From the NCBI GenBank assembly GCA_017436575.1, contig JAFSCU010000013.1:1-64000 (forward strand): a DNA stretch of 64,000 nt, given 5' to 3'. The stretch comes from Oscillospiraceae bacterium. GTDB taxonomy: Bacteria > Bacillota > Clostridia > Oscillospirales > Ruminococcaceae. Made by a program: the position numbers and the translations under genes. Of the stretch, positions 25,493 through 34,220 are shown piece after piece. Numbering within the stretch: the stretch's first letter is position 1; every line of letters starts with the position of its first letter. The notes below the pieces were generated by a model that was given only the letters and a program-made list of their open reading frames with translations, did no database searches and had not been told where the DNA came from.

Positions 25493-26217
25493 ATATGTTC
25501 TTCCCTCAGTTTGTATAAATATATTTGTCCTGTTTTTTCAAAATTAAGTTTTGTGTAAAAATTTGTTAGTTCGTTTTCACACATCAGTATTATATCCTTT
25601 TCAGGATATTGGCTGATTATATGCTCTATTACTTTTTTCGCCAGTCCCTGTCTCCTGAAATTTTTTGCAGTTGAAACAAAGGTCAGGTAAACACTATCAT
25701 CAAAATGTGTTGCCACCGCCCCGGACACGATTTTACTGTTATGTGTCAGAAAATAAATATCCGCTATGCCATTGTTTACCTTGCGGGCAAAATAGGAATA
25801 AACCATATTGAAAGCAGCACCGGGAAAATTTGCCACTGAAAACTGTGAAAACTGATACAGGTTTTCATTTTTCAGTATTTCGGGGCAACGCTGGCCGCCA
25901 TTGCCTGTATATTTCATCAGATGCATTGTATCCCTGTGTGCTATGGGCAGGTTATCCTGGCCGCATTCCAGACCGTATACACCCAAAAACTGGCAGAAAG
26001 ACAGCAATTCTTCCACCTGTACATCGTTCAGATTTCCGCACACAGACAGATTTTCACCCATCAGCATTATATTACAGTCATCAAAACAATAAAAGTTGTT
26101 CAGCACAGAGTTTTTGTCACTGCGGTATTCAGCCTTTATTTTCTGTGTGAGAAAACTGTTCTGTTTATCAAAATTTTCATTGAATTTTTCCAGTTGGGAT
26201 GATGCAGTAGTTATCAT
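25489..26217 (-). CDS. GNAT-family N-acetyltransferase
   Basis: A 242-residue protein with a C-terminal GNAT domain: SVYLTFVSTAKNFRRQGLAK carries the acetyl-CoA motif A (RRQGLAKKV, R/Q-x-x-G-x-A), and ENELTNFYTKLNFEKTGQIY is the usual motif B region. The N-terminal 110 residues lack a clear family. It overlaps murD and the PLP enzyme gene by 4 bases on each side. The substrate is unknown; its embedding between murD and a PLP lyase could mean acetylation of an amino acid or wall precursor, which is inference. Confidence 0.82.
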   Translation of the reverse strand: MITTASSQLEKFNENFDKQNSFLTQKIKAEYRSDKNSVLNNFYCFDDCNIMLMGENLSVCGNLNDVQVEELLSFCQFLGVYGLECGQDNLPIAHRDTMHLMKYTGNGGQRCPEILKNENLYQFSQFSVANFPGAAFNMVYSYFARKVNNGIADIYFLTHNSKIVSGAVATHFDDSVYLTFVSTAKNFRRQGLAKKVIEHIISQYPEKDIILMCENELTNFYTKLNFEKTGQIYLYKLREEHI

Positions 26218-27602
26218 AAAGCATTTACCAGGTCTTTGAAGTGTCTGCCACGGACTTCAAAGTTAGGGTAGAAGTCAAAGCTGGCAGATGCAGGGCTCAG
26301 AGATACAATGTCACCGGCTACTGTGTTTTCATACATCAGCTGTACAGCGTGTTCCATATTGTCAGCACGGAGAATTTTAATGCCTGATTTTTCAAAGTCA
26401 GGGTGTTCTTTAACCACTTTTTCAATGGCAGGACCTGTCTGGCCCATAACCACCAGCAGTTTAACATTATCGATAACAGGCTGTGCAAGAGGTTCGTAAG
26501 GGATTTTTTTGTCATAGCCACCTGCAATAATGCAGATTTTCTGTGGGAATGAACGCAGACCGGCAATAGTTCTTGTAGGGCTGGAAGCGATAGAGTCGTT
26601 AAACCACTGTACACCATTCAGTGTGCGCACAGGTTCAATGCGATGCTCAACACCTTTGAATTCCCTTGCCACTTTAGCCATAATTTCATAAGGTACTTCG
26701 CCATTTACTGCGCAGAACGCAGCCAGCAGGTTTTCCAGGTTGTGTTTGCCGCGCAGGGCAACTTCGTTTTCGTTCACAATTTTTGCACCGCCCACACACA
26801 GCATACCGCCATCATCAATATAACCGCAGCCAGGTATACCGCTGATGTCTGTAAGGCGGGTAAAGAACACGCATTTGCCTTTTACATCGTCTTCCATATT
26901 GCGGCTGACATCATTTTCATAGCCTAAAACAGCCTTGCCGTTTCTGTCCTGATGGATAAGGATATTGCGTTTGGCATCAATATATTCCTGCATATCCTTG
27001 TGGTGGTCCAGATGGTTAGGTGTAACGTTTGTCACCACAGCCACGTCAGGGGACTGTTTCATTGAAATCAGCTGGAAACTGGACAGTTCCACCACAGCAA
27101 CATCATCTTCTTTCACATCTCTTACAATCGGCAGCAGTGCTTTGCCTATGTTGCCGCCCAGATGCACTGTTTTACCGCTTTCTTTCAGCATTTCGCTGAT
27201 AAGTGTAGTGGTAGTGGTTTTGCCGTCAGAGCCTGTTACAGCGTAAATTTTACATGGGCACAGCTGGAAGAACAGTTCCATTTCGCTTGTTACTTCCACA
27301 CCTGCTTTTACCTGGTCCTGCAATTCTTTGGTAAAGAATTCAAAGCCGGGTGTGCGCATAATCATATCCTGGCCTTTCAGCCCGTCCAGATAATTTTCTC
27401 CCAATGACAGAGTTACACCCAGTTCTTTCAAAGTATTGGCATAGTCGCCAAAACCATCCAGAGTTTTCTTGTCGCACAGTGTAACCACTGCGCCTTCCTG
27501 TGAAAATATCTCTATAAGTTTTTTATGGCTGACACCTGCACCGATGAAAGCCACTTTCTTTCCTTTCAAATTTTCAAAAAATACATCTGCTTTGCTTTTC
27601 AT
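26214..27602 (-). CDS. murD: UDP-N-acetylmuramoyl-L-alanine--D-glutamate ligase
   Basis: MurD adds D-glutamate to UDP-MurNAc-L-Ala in cytosolic peptidoglycan precursor synthesis, using ATP. The 462-residue protein has the Rossmann-like N-terminal domain (KVAFIGAGVSHKKLIEIF), the ATP loop GSDGKTTTTTLISEML, NVTPNHLDHHKDMQEY, GKHNLENLLAAFCA and EHRIEPVRTLNGVQWFNDSIASSPTRTIAGL, all strong Mur-ligase markers and the last specific to MurD. AAGAGGTGC precedes the ATG. Unlike most genomes it is not in the dcw cell-division cluster but heads an operon with a GNAT and a PLP enzyme. Confidence 0.93.
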   Translation of the reverse strand: MKSKADVFFENLKGKKVAFIGAGVSHKKLIEIFSQEGAVVTLCDKKTLDGFGDYANTLKELGVTLSLGENYLDGLKGQDMIMRTPGFEFFTKELQDQVKAGVEVTSEMELFFQLCPCKIYAVTGSDGKTTTTTLISEMLKESGKTVHLGGNIGKALLPIVRDVKEDDVAVVELSSFQLISMKQSPDVAVVTNVTPNHLDHHKDMQEYIDAKRNILIHQDRNGKAVLGYENDVSRNMEDDVKGKCVFFTRLTDISGIPGCGYIDDGGMLCVGGAKIVNENEVALRGKHNLENLLAAFCAVNGEVPYEIMAKVAREFKGVEHRIEPVRTLNGVQWFNDSIASSPTRTIAGLRSFPQKICIIAGGYDKKIPYEPLAQPVIDNVKLLVVMGQTGPAIEKVVKEHPDFEKSGIKILRADNMEHAVQLMYENTVAGDIVSLSPASASFDFYPNFEVRGRHFKDLVNAL

Positions 27603-27858
27603 AAAGCACCTCTTTCTTGTTACATATTTAACAAATATTCATGTATGTCAAACTGTATCCAAAAATTCTTTTGTAAATATTATAATGTGTAAAAGCGATT
27701 ATATCAACCTTATCTGTAAAAAGTTACAAAATTATTTTTCTATATAATAATTATATTGAAAGCATCTTTTGTCAATGATAAAATAATTATGTTGGTTACA
27801 GGCATACATCTGTATTTTGCTGATGGTAAAAAATCAGCTTTTATTTATCGGAGGGACT

Positions 27859-29952
27859 ATGAAAGTAAATTTTGAAGGAATATTTGGTGCCAAGCTTTTT
27901 GATGACAGAAAGATGAAAGAACGCCTTTCAGCAAACGCCTATAACATCCTGTGCAAAGTAAGGGATGAAGCAATGCTGTGGGACCCATCTGTAGCAGACG
28001 AAGTGGCACAGGCTATCAAAGCCTGGGCTATGGAACAGGGTGCAACACATTTTGTGCACTGGTTCAGTCCGCTGACAGGCACAAACAGCGGCCGTCACGA
28101 CTCTTTCCTTGACGGAATTGACAAAGAAGGCAAACCTATTGTAAATTTCTCCGGTAAACTTTTGTCCAAAGGCGAAAGTGATGCATCCAGTTTTCCATCA
28201 GGTGGGCTGCGTTCCACCTTCGAAGCCCGTGGTTACACCATTTGGGATACAACCAGCCCTTGTTTTGTAATAGATAACACTCTGTATATTCCTACGGTTT
28301 TTGCATCTTTTACAGGTGAATCCCTGGACCAGAAGGCACCTTTGCTGCGAACAACACAGTCCCTCAGCAAGCATGCCCTGCGCTGTTTCCACGCTCTCGG
28401 TTTTAAAGAAATGAAATCTGTAAAACCTACTATGGGTGCAGAACAGGAATATTTCCTTGTCGATAAAAAATATTTTGATAAACGTCTTGACCTTAAAATG
28501 ACAGGCCGCACAATTTTTGGCACAATGGCACCAAAAGGTCAGGAACTCAGCGAACATTACTACGGCAGAACACAGCGGCGCGTAAGGGAATTTATGCGTG
28601 ATATCGACCAGCAGCTGTGGGAACTGGGTGTGCCTGCAAAAACAGAACATAATGAAGCAGCACCCGGCCAGTTTGAGCTTGCCTGTGTATACACTTATGC
28701 AAACACCAGCTGTGACCACAACCGGATTGTTATGGATATTATGCAGCGCACAGCACTGAAGCACGGTCTGGTATGTCTGCTTTATGAAAAACCGTTTAAA
28801 GGTATAAACGGCAGCGGTAAGCACAACAACTATTCACTGGTAACCAGCGAAGGTGAAAACCTGCTTAACCCAGGTGACAAACCTGAAGAAAACATCAAAT
28901 TCCTGCTGACACTGGCGGCATTTATCAAAGGTGTAGACCAGCACGCGGACCTGCTGCGTCTGTCTGCAGCCACAGCCGGCAACGATTTCCGTCTGGGTGC
29001 AGCCGAAGCACCACCTGCAATTATCTCAATGTATCTGGGCACAAAACTGGAAAATATGCTGCAGAATATTGCCGAAGGTCACGGCATTGAAGAACCTGAA
29101 GAAGTGCGTGAACTGCTGATGGGTTCTAAATCCCTGCCTCTGCTGACAGCTGATGACAACGACAGAAACAGAACAACACCTTTTGCTTTTACAGGTTATA
29201 AATTTGAATTCCGTATGGTTGGTTCTTCACAGCCTCTGGGCTTTGTAAACACCATTATCAATGCCCTTGTTACAATCAGCTTCCGTGACTTTGCACGTGA
29301 ACTGGAAGTGGCAGAAGACCCAATGGCAAAGGCCTATGAAATTGTAGGACGTGTATATCAGGACCATAAACGCATCCTGTTCAATGGCAATGGTTATACA
29401 CAGGAATGGGTGGAAGAAGCTGCACGCCGCGGTCTGCCAAACCTGGACAGCACAATCAAAGCTATTCCTACAATCATCACACCTGAAAATCTGGCATTCC
29501 TTAAAAAATCAAAGGCTCTCAGCGAAGCAGAAGCCTATGCCAGATATGAAGTTATGTTCAATCAGTATATCCAGAAAATCAATATTGAACTGCGTGTAGC
29601 CAACGATATGGTGCGCCAGGAAATCCTGCCGGCAGCTATCGCTTATTGTCAGCAGCTGGCACAGGGTAACTATTATTGTGAACAGGCTGGTACTATCAGC
29701 GGCATTGCAGTAAAATTCCAGCGTGAAATAGCAATGCTGACAGATGAAATCAGCGACCTGTGTGACGAAATGCATTTTGCACGCAACAGCACAATGAAAC
29801 TGCCAAAAATGGAAGAAAAAGCAGAAAAACTGTATCTTATCCACAAAAATACATTGTCTGCTCTTCGCACAAAAGTTGATAAACTGGAATCTATGATGCC
29901 AAAGGACAAATGGCCAATGCCATCATATACAGACCTGCTGTTTGATTTATAA
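27859..29952 (+). CDS. glnN: Glutamine synthetase type III
   Basis: A 697-residue GSIII, the long form found in many anaerobes, making glutamine from glutamate, ammonia and ATP. Diagnostic blocks: THFVHWFSPLTGTNSGRHDSF, FPSGGLRSTFEARGYT, PTMGAEQEYFLVDK, KTEHNEAAPGQFELA, GINGSGKHNNYSL and EAPPAIISMYLG. The C-terminal third is the GSIII-specific helical region. I place the start at 27859 after ATCGGAGGGA; an in-frame ATG at 27817 has no ribosome site. It stands alone between terminators. No nitrogen regulator gene adjoins it. Confidence 0.95.
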   Translation: MKVNFEGIFGAKLFDDRKMKERLSANAYNILCKVRDEAMLWDPSVADEVAQAIKAWAMEQGATHFVHWFSPLTGTNSGRHDSFLDGIDKEGKPIVNFSGKLLSKGESDASSFPSGGLRSTFEARGYTIWDTTSPCFVIDNTLYIPTVFASFTGESLDQKAPLLRTTQSLSKHALRCFHALGFKEMKSVKPTMGAEQEYFLVDKKYFDKRLDLKMTGRTIFGTMAPKGQELSEHYYGRTQRRVREFMRDIDQQLWELGVPAKTEHNEAAPGQFELACVYTYANTSCDHNRIVMDIMQRTALKHGLVCLLYEKPFKGINGSGKHNNYSLVTSEGENLLNPGDKPEENIKFLLTLAAFIKGVDQHADLLRLSAATAGNDFRLGAAEAPPAIISMYLGTKLENMLQNIAEGHGIEEPEEVRELLMGSKSLPLLTADDNDRNRTTPFAFTGYKFEFRMVGSSQPLGFVNTIINALVTISFRDFARELEVAEDPMAKAYEIVGRVYQDHKRILFNGNGYTQEWVEEAARRGLPNLDSTIKAIPTIITPENLAFLKKSKALSEAEAYARYEVMFNQYIQKINIELRVANDMVRQEILPAAIAYCQQLAQGNYYCEQAGTISGIAVKFQREIAMLTDEISDLCDEMHFARNSTMKLPKMEEKAEKLYLIHKNTLSALRTKVDKLESMMPKDKWPMPSYTDLLFDL

Positions 29953-29964
29953 TTCGAATAAATT

Positions 29965-29992
29965 AAGGCACCTTGTAAAAAGGTGCCTTTTT
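29965..29992 (+). terminator. Terminator after glnN
   Basis: AAGGCACCTT (29965-29974) pairs with AAGGTGCCTT (29980-29989), then TTTG. Confidence 0.9.
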
Positions 29993-30033
29993 GTTTATAA
30001 TGGTTTTAAAATATGTTGAAAGTTGGTACAGAT

Positions 30034-30483
30034 ATGGCTTATACAATTAAAAAACTCACTATGGAAGATTTGCCGACGATAAAATCTTTCTTTGTGGAAC
30101 TGTTTACCAAAGAACCATGGAACGATGACTGGAGTGATGAAAACCAACTGGACTGTTATCTTACAGAGCGTTGTGGTGCTTTTAACTCCTTAACTTACGG
30201 CTATTTCGATGGTGACGAAATGGTAGGTCTGTCCGCTGGACGTATTATACACTGGTGTACCGGCACAGAATACTGCATTGACGAATTCGGCATCCGTGCT
30301 GATTGGCAGGGCAGGGGAGTAGGCACTGCATTTATGAAAGATATAGAAAAACAGATTTTTGCTGATGGTATGGTGCAGATTTATCTGCATACCGAAAGGG
30401 ATGTGCCGGCCTACAATTTTTACAAAAAACTGGGTTTTGAACAGCTGGAAGATGAAGTGGCTTTTGCGAAATATGTAGATTGA
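30034..30483 (+). CDS. GNAT-family N-acetyltransferase
   Basis: A 149-residue single GNAT domain: the N-terminal YTIKKLTMEDLPTIKSFF strand-helix, the acetyl-CoA loop WQGRGVGTAFMKDIEK (R-G-V-G) and AYNFYKKLGFEQLEDEVAF near the end. Substrate is unknown. The ATG at 30034 fits the conserved start of the fold; an ATG at 30013 is also possible, and neither has a strong ribosome site (AAAGTTGG before the former). It follows the glnN terminator by about 40 bases. Confidence 0.82.
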   Translation: MAYTIKKLTMEDLPTIKSFFVELFTKEPWNDDWSDENQLDCYLTERCGAFNSLTYGYFDGDEMVGLSAGRIIHWCTGTEYCIDEFGIRADWQGRGVGTAFMKDIEKQIFADGMVQIYLHTERDVPAYNFYKKLGFEQLEDEVAFAKYVD

Positions 30484-30508
30484 AAATCATAAAGTGACAA
30501 TATTTTAA

Positions 30509-30537
30509 TTGTTTCTAAAATTTGGCTATGTTATAAT
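30509..30537 (+). promoter_or_regulatory. Promoter of the small lipoprotein gene
   Basis: TTGTTT (30509-30514), 17 bases, TATAAT (30532-30537). Confidence 0.75.
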
Positions 30538-30561
30538 TTAATCAGAAAGCAGGTGGGATTT

Positions 30562-31146
30562 ATGAAAAAATATTTATCAATCACATTGGCGATATTAATG
30601 ATGTTTCTGTTTATTTCCTGCGGTAAAGATGATATACCTGTAACCAAAATCGAAATAGATACAGGCATTCCTGATACTGTTATGATGATAGAGGAAAATC
30701 TGACAGAGGATAAATATGCTGATATAGGTGACAACCGGGTGAAGTATATAAATAGTGACAAAAAGTTTGTGGAATACAGACGCTGGGATTCTGACAGCAA
30801 TGTGGAAATGGAAAAATATCGCAGTTACCACGATGACGGAAGACTGCATCAGGAATTGGTTAAGCACTACGAAGATGGTAATCTGTACCTTACCTCTATG
30901 CAACAATACGATTTTACCGAAAACAGTAAGGAAGCTGTGGTAACTATATGGGAATATGACCATTTGAAAGATAAATTACAGACAGATTCTGTTATCTGCA
31001 CTATGTCCACAAAAGAAAGTGAACTGTACTGTAACTCTACGCAGTCTGGCGGACTGGCACTGGCAGTAAGAGGTGTTGTGGAAACACGTTATGGTATGAA
31101 ATTGGGGGACATACTGTTTTACGGTGGAAATCAGGTAAAAGATTGA
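30562..31146 (+). CDS. Small lipoprotein of unknown function
   Basis: A 194-residue secreted lipoprotein: basic start, hydrophobic core and lipobox FISC (lipidated Cys20). The mature part is hydrophilic and mostly beta-like, with EKYRSYHDDGRLHQELVKHY and DGNLYLTSMQQYDF reminiscent of MORN/toxin-immunity style repeats, but I do not recognise a family. The start at 30562 is preferred over a GTG at 30553 because the GGTGGG ribosome site would otherwise overlap the start. It has its own promoter and shares a bidirectional terminator with the convergent 2H gene. Confidence 0.78.
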   Translation: MKKYLSITLAILMMFLFISCGKDDIPVTKIEIDTGIPDTVMMIEENLTEDKYADIGDNRVKYINSDKKFVEYRRWDSDSNVEMEKYRSYHDDGRLHQELVKHYEDGNLYLTSMQQYDFTENSKEAVVTIWEYDHLKDKLQTDSVICTMSTKESELYCNSTQSGGLALAVRGVVETRYGMKLGDILFYGGNQVKD

Positions 31147-31184
31147 TTAAATAGTTGCATTTTCATTAATATATAGCATAAAGT

Positions 31185-31212
31185 AAAACCGACCCGTTCA
31201 GGTCGGTTTTAT
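31185..31212. terminator. Bidirectional terminator
   Basis: AAAACCGACC (31185-31194) pairs with GGTCGGTTTT (31201-31210). It serves the lipoprotein (plus) and 2H phosphoesterase (minus) genes. Confidence 0.85.
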
Positions 31213-31215
31213 GTT

Positions 31216-31704
31216 TTATTCAGCCAAATCTACTGAAATTATATGTCTTGTAGGGAAAAATTCATACAGGTACAGTTTTGATACTTTGCCGCTGAATGCC
31301 TTGAACTGCTCCAGAACAACAGGCAATGCCTGCTGTATCACCCGGGCATCATCAATAAGCATTGTTGTGTGGGCAGCCCAGTTGTAGCTGCTGCCGAATT
31401 TTTCTTTCAGATCAAGCAGTTGGTGGTTGGCATCAGGTGCTATAAACAGCACATTGCCGCCGCCAAACATACCGATGTGATTAAATGTAACTTCAAAAGC
31501 CTTTGTATCTGATGAAAGTTTTTTCAGAAATTCAATCAACTCTTCTTCTTTTTCACAAGGGAAAGACCCCAGTGTGGTGTGCATAGGTATATTTTTTGTC
31601 TGTGTACCCGTAAAGCCTGACTCATATAGTTTGTTCTGAATGCCTGACAGATATTTTTCTGTGTTGTCATCATAGCCTGCCAGAATATAAAGTGCTTTAG
31701 CCAT
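31216..31704 (-). CDS. 2H phosphoesterase superfamily protein (2'-5' RNA ligase-like)
   Basis: A 162-residue LigT-like protein. Both catalytic histidine motifs of the 2H fold are visible: MHTTLGSF (H-x-T-L) in the first half and WAAHTTMLI in the second. Such proteins act on 2',5' or cyclic phosphodiester bonds in RNA or nucleotides; the actual substrate is unknown. A GGAGG-type site precedes the ATG. It stands alone. Confidence 0.82.
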   Translation of the reverse strand: MAKALYILAGYDDNTEKYLSGIQNKLYESGFTGTQTKNIPMHTTLGSFPCEKEEELIEFLKKLSSDTKAFEVTFNHIGMFGGGNVLFIAPDANHQLLDLKEKFGSSYNWAAHTTMLIDDARVIQQALPVVLEQFKAFSGKVSKLYLYEFFPTRHIISVDLAE

Positions 31705-31775
31705 AAATATACCTCCGTTTTTTTGTTTGCTATATTTGTAGATATTATAGCATATATATATGATTTGTAAATAAA

Positions 31776-31801
31776 AACACGGCAGAATTATCTGCCGTGT
31801 T
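31776..31801 (-). terminator. Terminator of the metal P-type ATPase gene
   Basis: AACACGGCAGA (31776-31786) pairs with TCTGCCGTGTT (31791-31801); U-run on the minus strand. Confidence 0.88.
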
Positions 31802-31811
31802 CAGTTATGTA

Positions 31812-33680
31812 TTACAGATTTTTTACATTAAGTGCACGGATAGCGTTAAGAACAGCCAGTACCATTACACCTACGTCAGAGAAAATTGCCAGCCACATAT
31901 TGGCAATACCCACTGCACCCAGAATAAGACACAGCACTTTTACGCCGATTGCAAAGTAAATGTTCTGGTAAACAATACCTACACATTTTTTTGCAATTCT
32001 GATAGCTTTTGCAATTTTTACAGGGTCGTCGTCCATCAGCACTACGTCAGCGGCTTCGATAGCGGCATCAGAACCCATAGCGCCCATGGCAATACCAATG
32101 TCAGCGCGGGAGAGAACAGGGGCATCGTTGATGCCGTCACCAACAAATACCAGTTTTTCTTTTTCGTTTTTCTGTCCTATAAGTTCTTCTACTTTATCTA
32201 CTTTATCGCCTGGCAGCAGCTGGCTGTAAACCTGGTCTATTTTCAGATCGGCTGCAACGCTGTCTGCAACTGCCTTAGAATCACCTGTCAGCATAACGGT
32301 TTTCTTTACACCGATTTTCTTCAGGTCGCTGATAGCCTGTTTTGCAGTTGGTTTCATTACGTCAGAAATCATTATATGGCCTGCAAATTTATTGCCTGCA
32401 GCCACATAAACCACTGTGCCTGTACCTTCTGCTTTGTCATAGCCGATATCATATTTTTCCATCAGCTTGTCATTGCCGGCCAGAACTGTTACACCATCTA
32501 CCACTGCAACAACACCGTGGCCGCCGATTTCCTGTACATCGCTTACGCGATTCTTGTCGATTTCTTTGCCGTATGCTTTCTGCAGACTTTTTGAAATAGG
32601 ATGTGTGGAATAGCTTTCTGCCAGTGCGGCAATTTCAATCAGTTTGTCGCTGTCATTGTCAGTTGCTTTTACATCGGTTACTTCAAATACACCCTGTGTC
32701 ATTGTGCCTGTTTTGTCAAAAACAACGTATTTGGTGTAAGCCAGTGCTTCCAGATAGTTGGAACCTTTAACCAGTACACCTGCATTTGATGCACCGCCAA
32801 TGCCTGCAAAGAATGACAGAGGAATACTGATAACCAGTGCACAAGGGCAGGAGATAACCAGGAATGTAAGTGCCCTGTAAATCCAGTTGCCCCAGTTTGC
32901 AGGCTGGCCCATAAACATCAGCACCACCGGCGGAATAATTGCCAGTGCAAGGGCAGAGTAGCAAACGATAGGTGTGTAGTAATATGCAAAGCGGGAAATA
33001 AAGTTTTCACTGCGGCTTTTTCTGCTGGAAGCATTTTCTACCAGGTCCAGAATTTTGGAAACTGTGGATTCACCAAATTCTTTTGTTGTTTTTATTTTCA
33101 GAAGACCTGTCATATTTACACAGCCACTGATTATTTCGTCGCCTTCCACAACATCTCTTGGCAGACTTTCACCTGTCAGGGCGGCAGTGTTCAGTGTGGA
33201 ATTGCCTTCAATGATGATACCGTCAATAGGTACTTTTTCACCTGGCTGTACCACAATCACTGTGCCAACGGCCACTTCGTCAGGGTCCACCTGTTCCAGA
33301 TTGCCGTTTTCGTCCTCAATATTGGCATAGTCAGGGCGTATATCCATCAGCTGGCTGATGTTTCTGCGGCTTTTGCCAACAGCATAGCTCTGGAACCATT
33401 CACCAATCTGGAAAAACAGCATAACAGCCACACCTTCTGTGTATTCCCCAAGAATGATGGCACCTACTGTGGCAACAGCCATCAGAAAGCTTTCGTCAAA
33501 CATCTGCTTGTTTTTTACACCCAGAAAGGCTTTTCGCAGAATATCGTGGCCGATAACAAGATATGGCACCATATACAGTGCAAATTTCAGAATACCTGTC
33601 ACCGGAAGAAACGCCAGCACAATCATCAGCACACTGGCAATGATAATGCGTTTCAACATCTTTTTTTGTTTCTTTGTCAT
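31812..33680 (-). CDS. Heavy-metal translocating P-type ATPase (Zn/Cd/Co type), no N-terminal HMA domain
   Basis: A 622-residue P1B ATPase that exports divalent metal ions. It has the membrane ion motif SCPCALVIS, phosphorylation site FDKTGTMT, actuator LTGESLP, SxxHPI (SYSTHPISKSL), MLTGDSK and GDGINDAPVLSRADIGIAMG. Transport class is Zn/Cd/Pb-like from CPC plus the Asp in the last helix region (FSDVGVMVLAVLNAIRALN). Most ZntA/CadA proteins carry an N-terminal HMA domain; here it is absent and supplied by a separate upstream gene (33757-33975). The pair is controlled by the adjacent ArsR-type sensor. Confidence 0.93.
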   Translation of the reverse strand: MTKKQKKMLKRIIIASVLMIVLAFLPVTGILKFALYMVPYLVIGHDILRKAFLGVKNKQMFDESFLMAVATVGAIILGEYTEGVAVMLFFQIGEWFQSYAVGKSRRNISQLMDIRPDYANIEDENGNLEQVDPDEVAVGTVIVVQPGEKVPIDGIIIEGNSTLNTAALTGESLPRDVVEGDEIISGCVNMTGLLKIKTTKEFGESTVSKILDLVENASSRKSRSENFISRFAYYYTPIVCYSALALAIIPPVVLMFMGQPANWGNWIYRALTFLVISCPCALVISIPLSFFAGIGGASNAGVLVKGSNYLEALAYTKYVVFDKTGTMTQGVFEVTDVKATDNDSDKLIEIAALAESYSTHPISKSLQKAYGKEIDKNRVSDVQEIGGHGVVAVVDGVTVLAGNDKLMEKYDIGYDKAEGTGTVVYVAAGNKFAGHIMISDVMKPTAKQAISDLKKIGVKKTVMLTGDSKAVADSVAADLKIDQVYSQLLPGDKVDKVEELIGQKNEKEKLVFVGDGINDAPVLSRADIGIAMGAMGSDAAIEAADVVLMDDDPVKIAKAIRIAKKCVGIVYQNIYFAIGVKVLCLILGAVGIANMWLAIFSDVGVMVLAVLNAIRALNVKNL

Positions 33681-33704
33681 TTTCTTTCCCTCATATTTAC
33701 AGAT

Positions 33705-33729
33705 AAAGCGTGCCGTAAAGACACGCTTT
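33705..33729 (-). other. Hairpin between the HMA and ATPase genes
   Basis: AAAGCGTG (33705-33712) pairs with CACGCTTT (33722-33729). No U-tract follows on the minus strand, so it may be an mRNA processing or stability element that sets a different level of HMA protein and ATPase. Confidence 0.5.
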
Positions 33730-33756
33730 TATTTTTTACTGTATGTATATCAAAGA

Positions 33757-33975
33757 TTAGAAGTAGATTTCGCAATCGTCTTCAACTTTTTTGCAGTTTT
33801 CCAGAACAACTGGCATAACAGCTTTTGGGTCTGCGCCTTCTTCAAATTCAACTTCCATTTTCTGTGTCATAAAGTTTACAACAGCAGATTTAACGCCTTC
33901 TGTTGCGTTTGTTGTGTTTTCCATTTTGCGTGCGCAGTTTGCACAGTCAACTTCGATTTTGTAAGTTTTTTTCAT
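33757..33975 (-). CDS. Stand-alone HMA metallochaperone domain protein
   Basis: A 72-residue ferredoxin-fold HMA protein: KTYKIEVDCANCARKMEN carries the metal-binding CxxC (Cys-Ala-Asn-Cys), and the strand-helix-strand order is complete. Its Asp before CANC matches Zn/Cd-type HMA domains (DCxxC) rather than copper-type (GMTCxxC). The acidic/Cys tail ENCKKVEDDCEIYF may add a second metal ligand set. It is the first gene of the minus-strand operon and presumably delivers metal to the ATPase next door, which lacks this domain. Confidence 0.9.
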   Translation of the reverse strand: MKKTYKIEVDCANCARKMENTTNATEGVKSAVVNFMTQKMEVEFEEGADPKAVMPVVLENCKKVEDDCEIYF

Positions 33976-34009
33976 ATTGATACCCTCTCACATACATTTT
34001 ATTGAACAT

Positions 34010-34025
34010 TTGAACAGTTGTTCAA
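34010..34025. promoter_or_regulatory. ArsR/SmtB-type operator O1 (P-ATPase side)
   Basis: TTGAACA-GT-TGTTCAA is a perfect palindrome of the TGAACA/TGTTCA type bound by CzrA/SmtB/CadC proteins. It lies about 35 bases upstream of the HMA start on the minus strand. Confidence 0.8.
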
Positions 34026-34110
34026 CTATTTGAATTCATTATAGCTTATCACAATACAAAAGTCAACAGTTTCAGACAAATAACTATTATTATTTATTAT
34101 TAAACAATTA

Positions 34111-34126
34111 TTGAATATTTGTTCAA
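34111..34126. promoter_or_regulatory. ArsR/SmtB-type operator O2 (regulator side)
   Basis: TTGAATA-TT-TGTTCAA matches O1 with one arm mismatch. A further half site (TTGAACAA) follows at 34137. It is just upstream of the regulator's promoter, implying autoregulation. Confidence 0.75.
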
Positions 34127-34154
34127 ATGTTGATAATTGAACAAATATTTATAT

Positions 34155-34184
34155 TTGACAACTATAATTAAAAGGGAATATAAT
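34155..34184 (+). promoter_or_regulatory. Promoter of the ArsR-family gene
   Basis: TTGACA (34155-34160), 18 bases, TATAAT (34179-34184). Confidence 0.82.
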
Positions 34185-34220
34185 ACTTATATTGAGTACG
34201 ATAAGGAAAAGGAATTTACT

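Noticed and set aside
28198..28824. 208-codon minus-strand frame inside glnN
   Set aside because: Lies wholly opposite conserved glutamine synthetase sequence, with shadow-type composition and no ribosome site.
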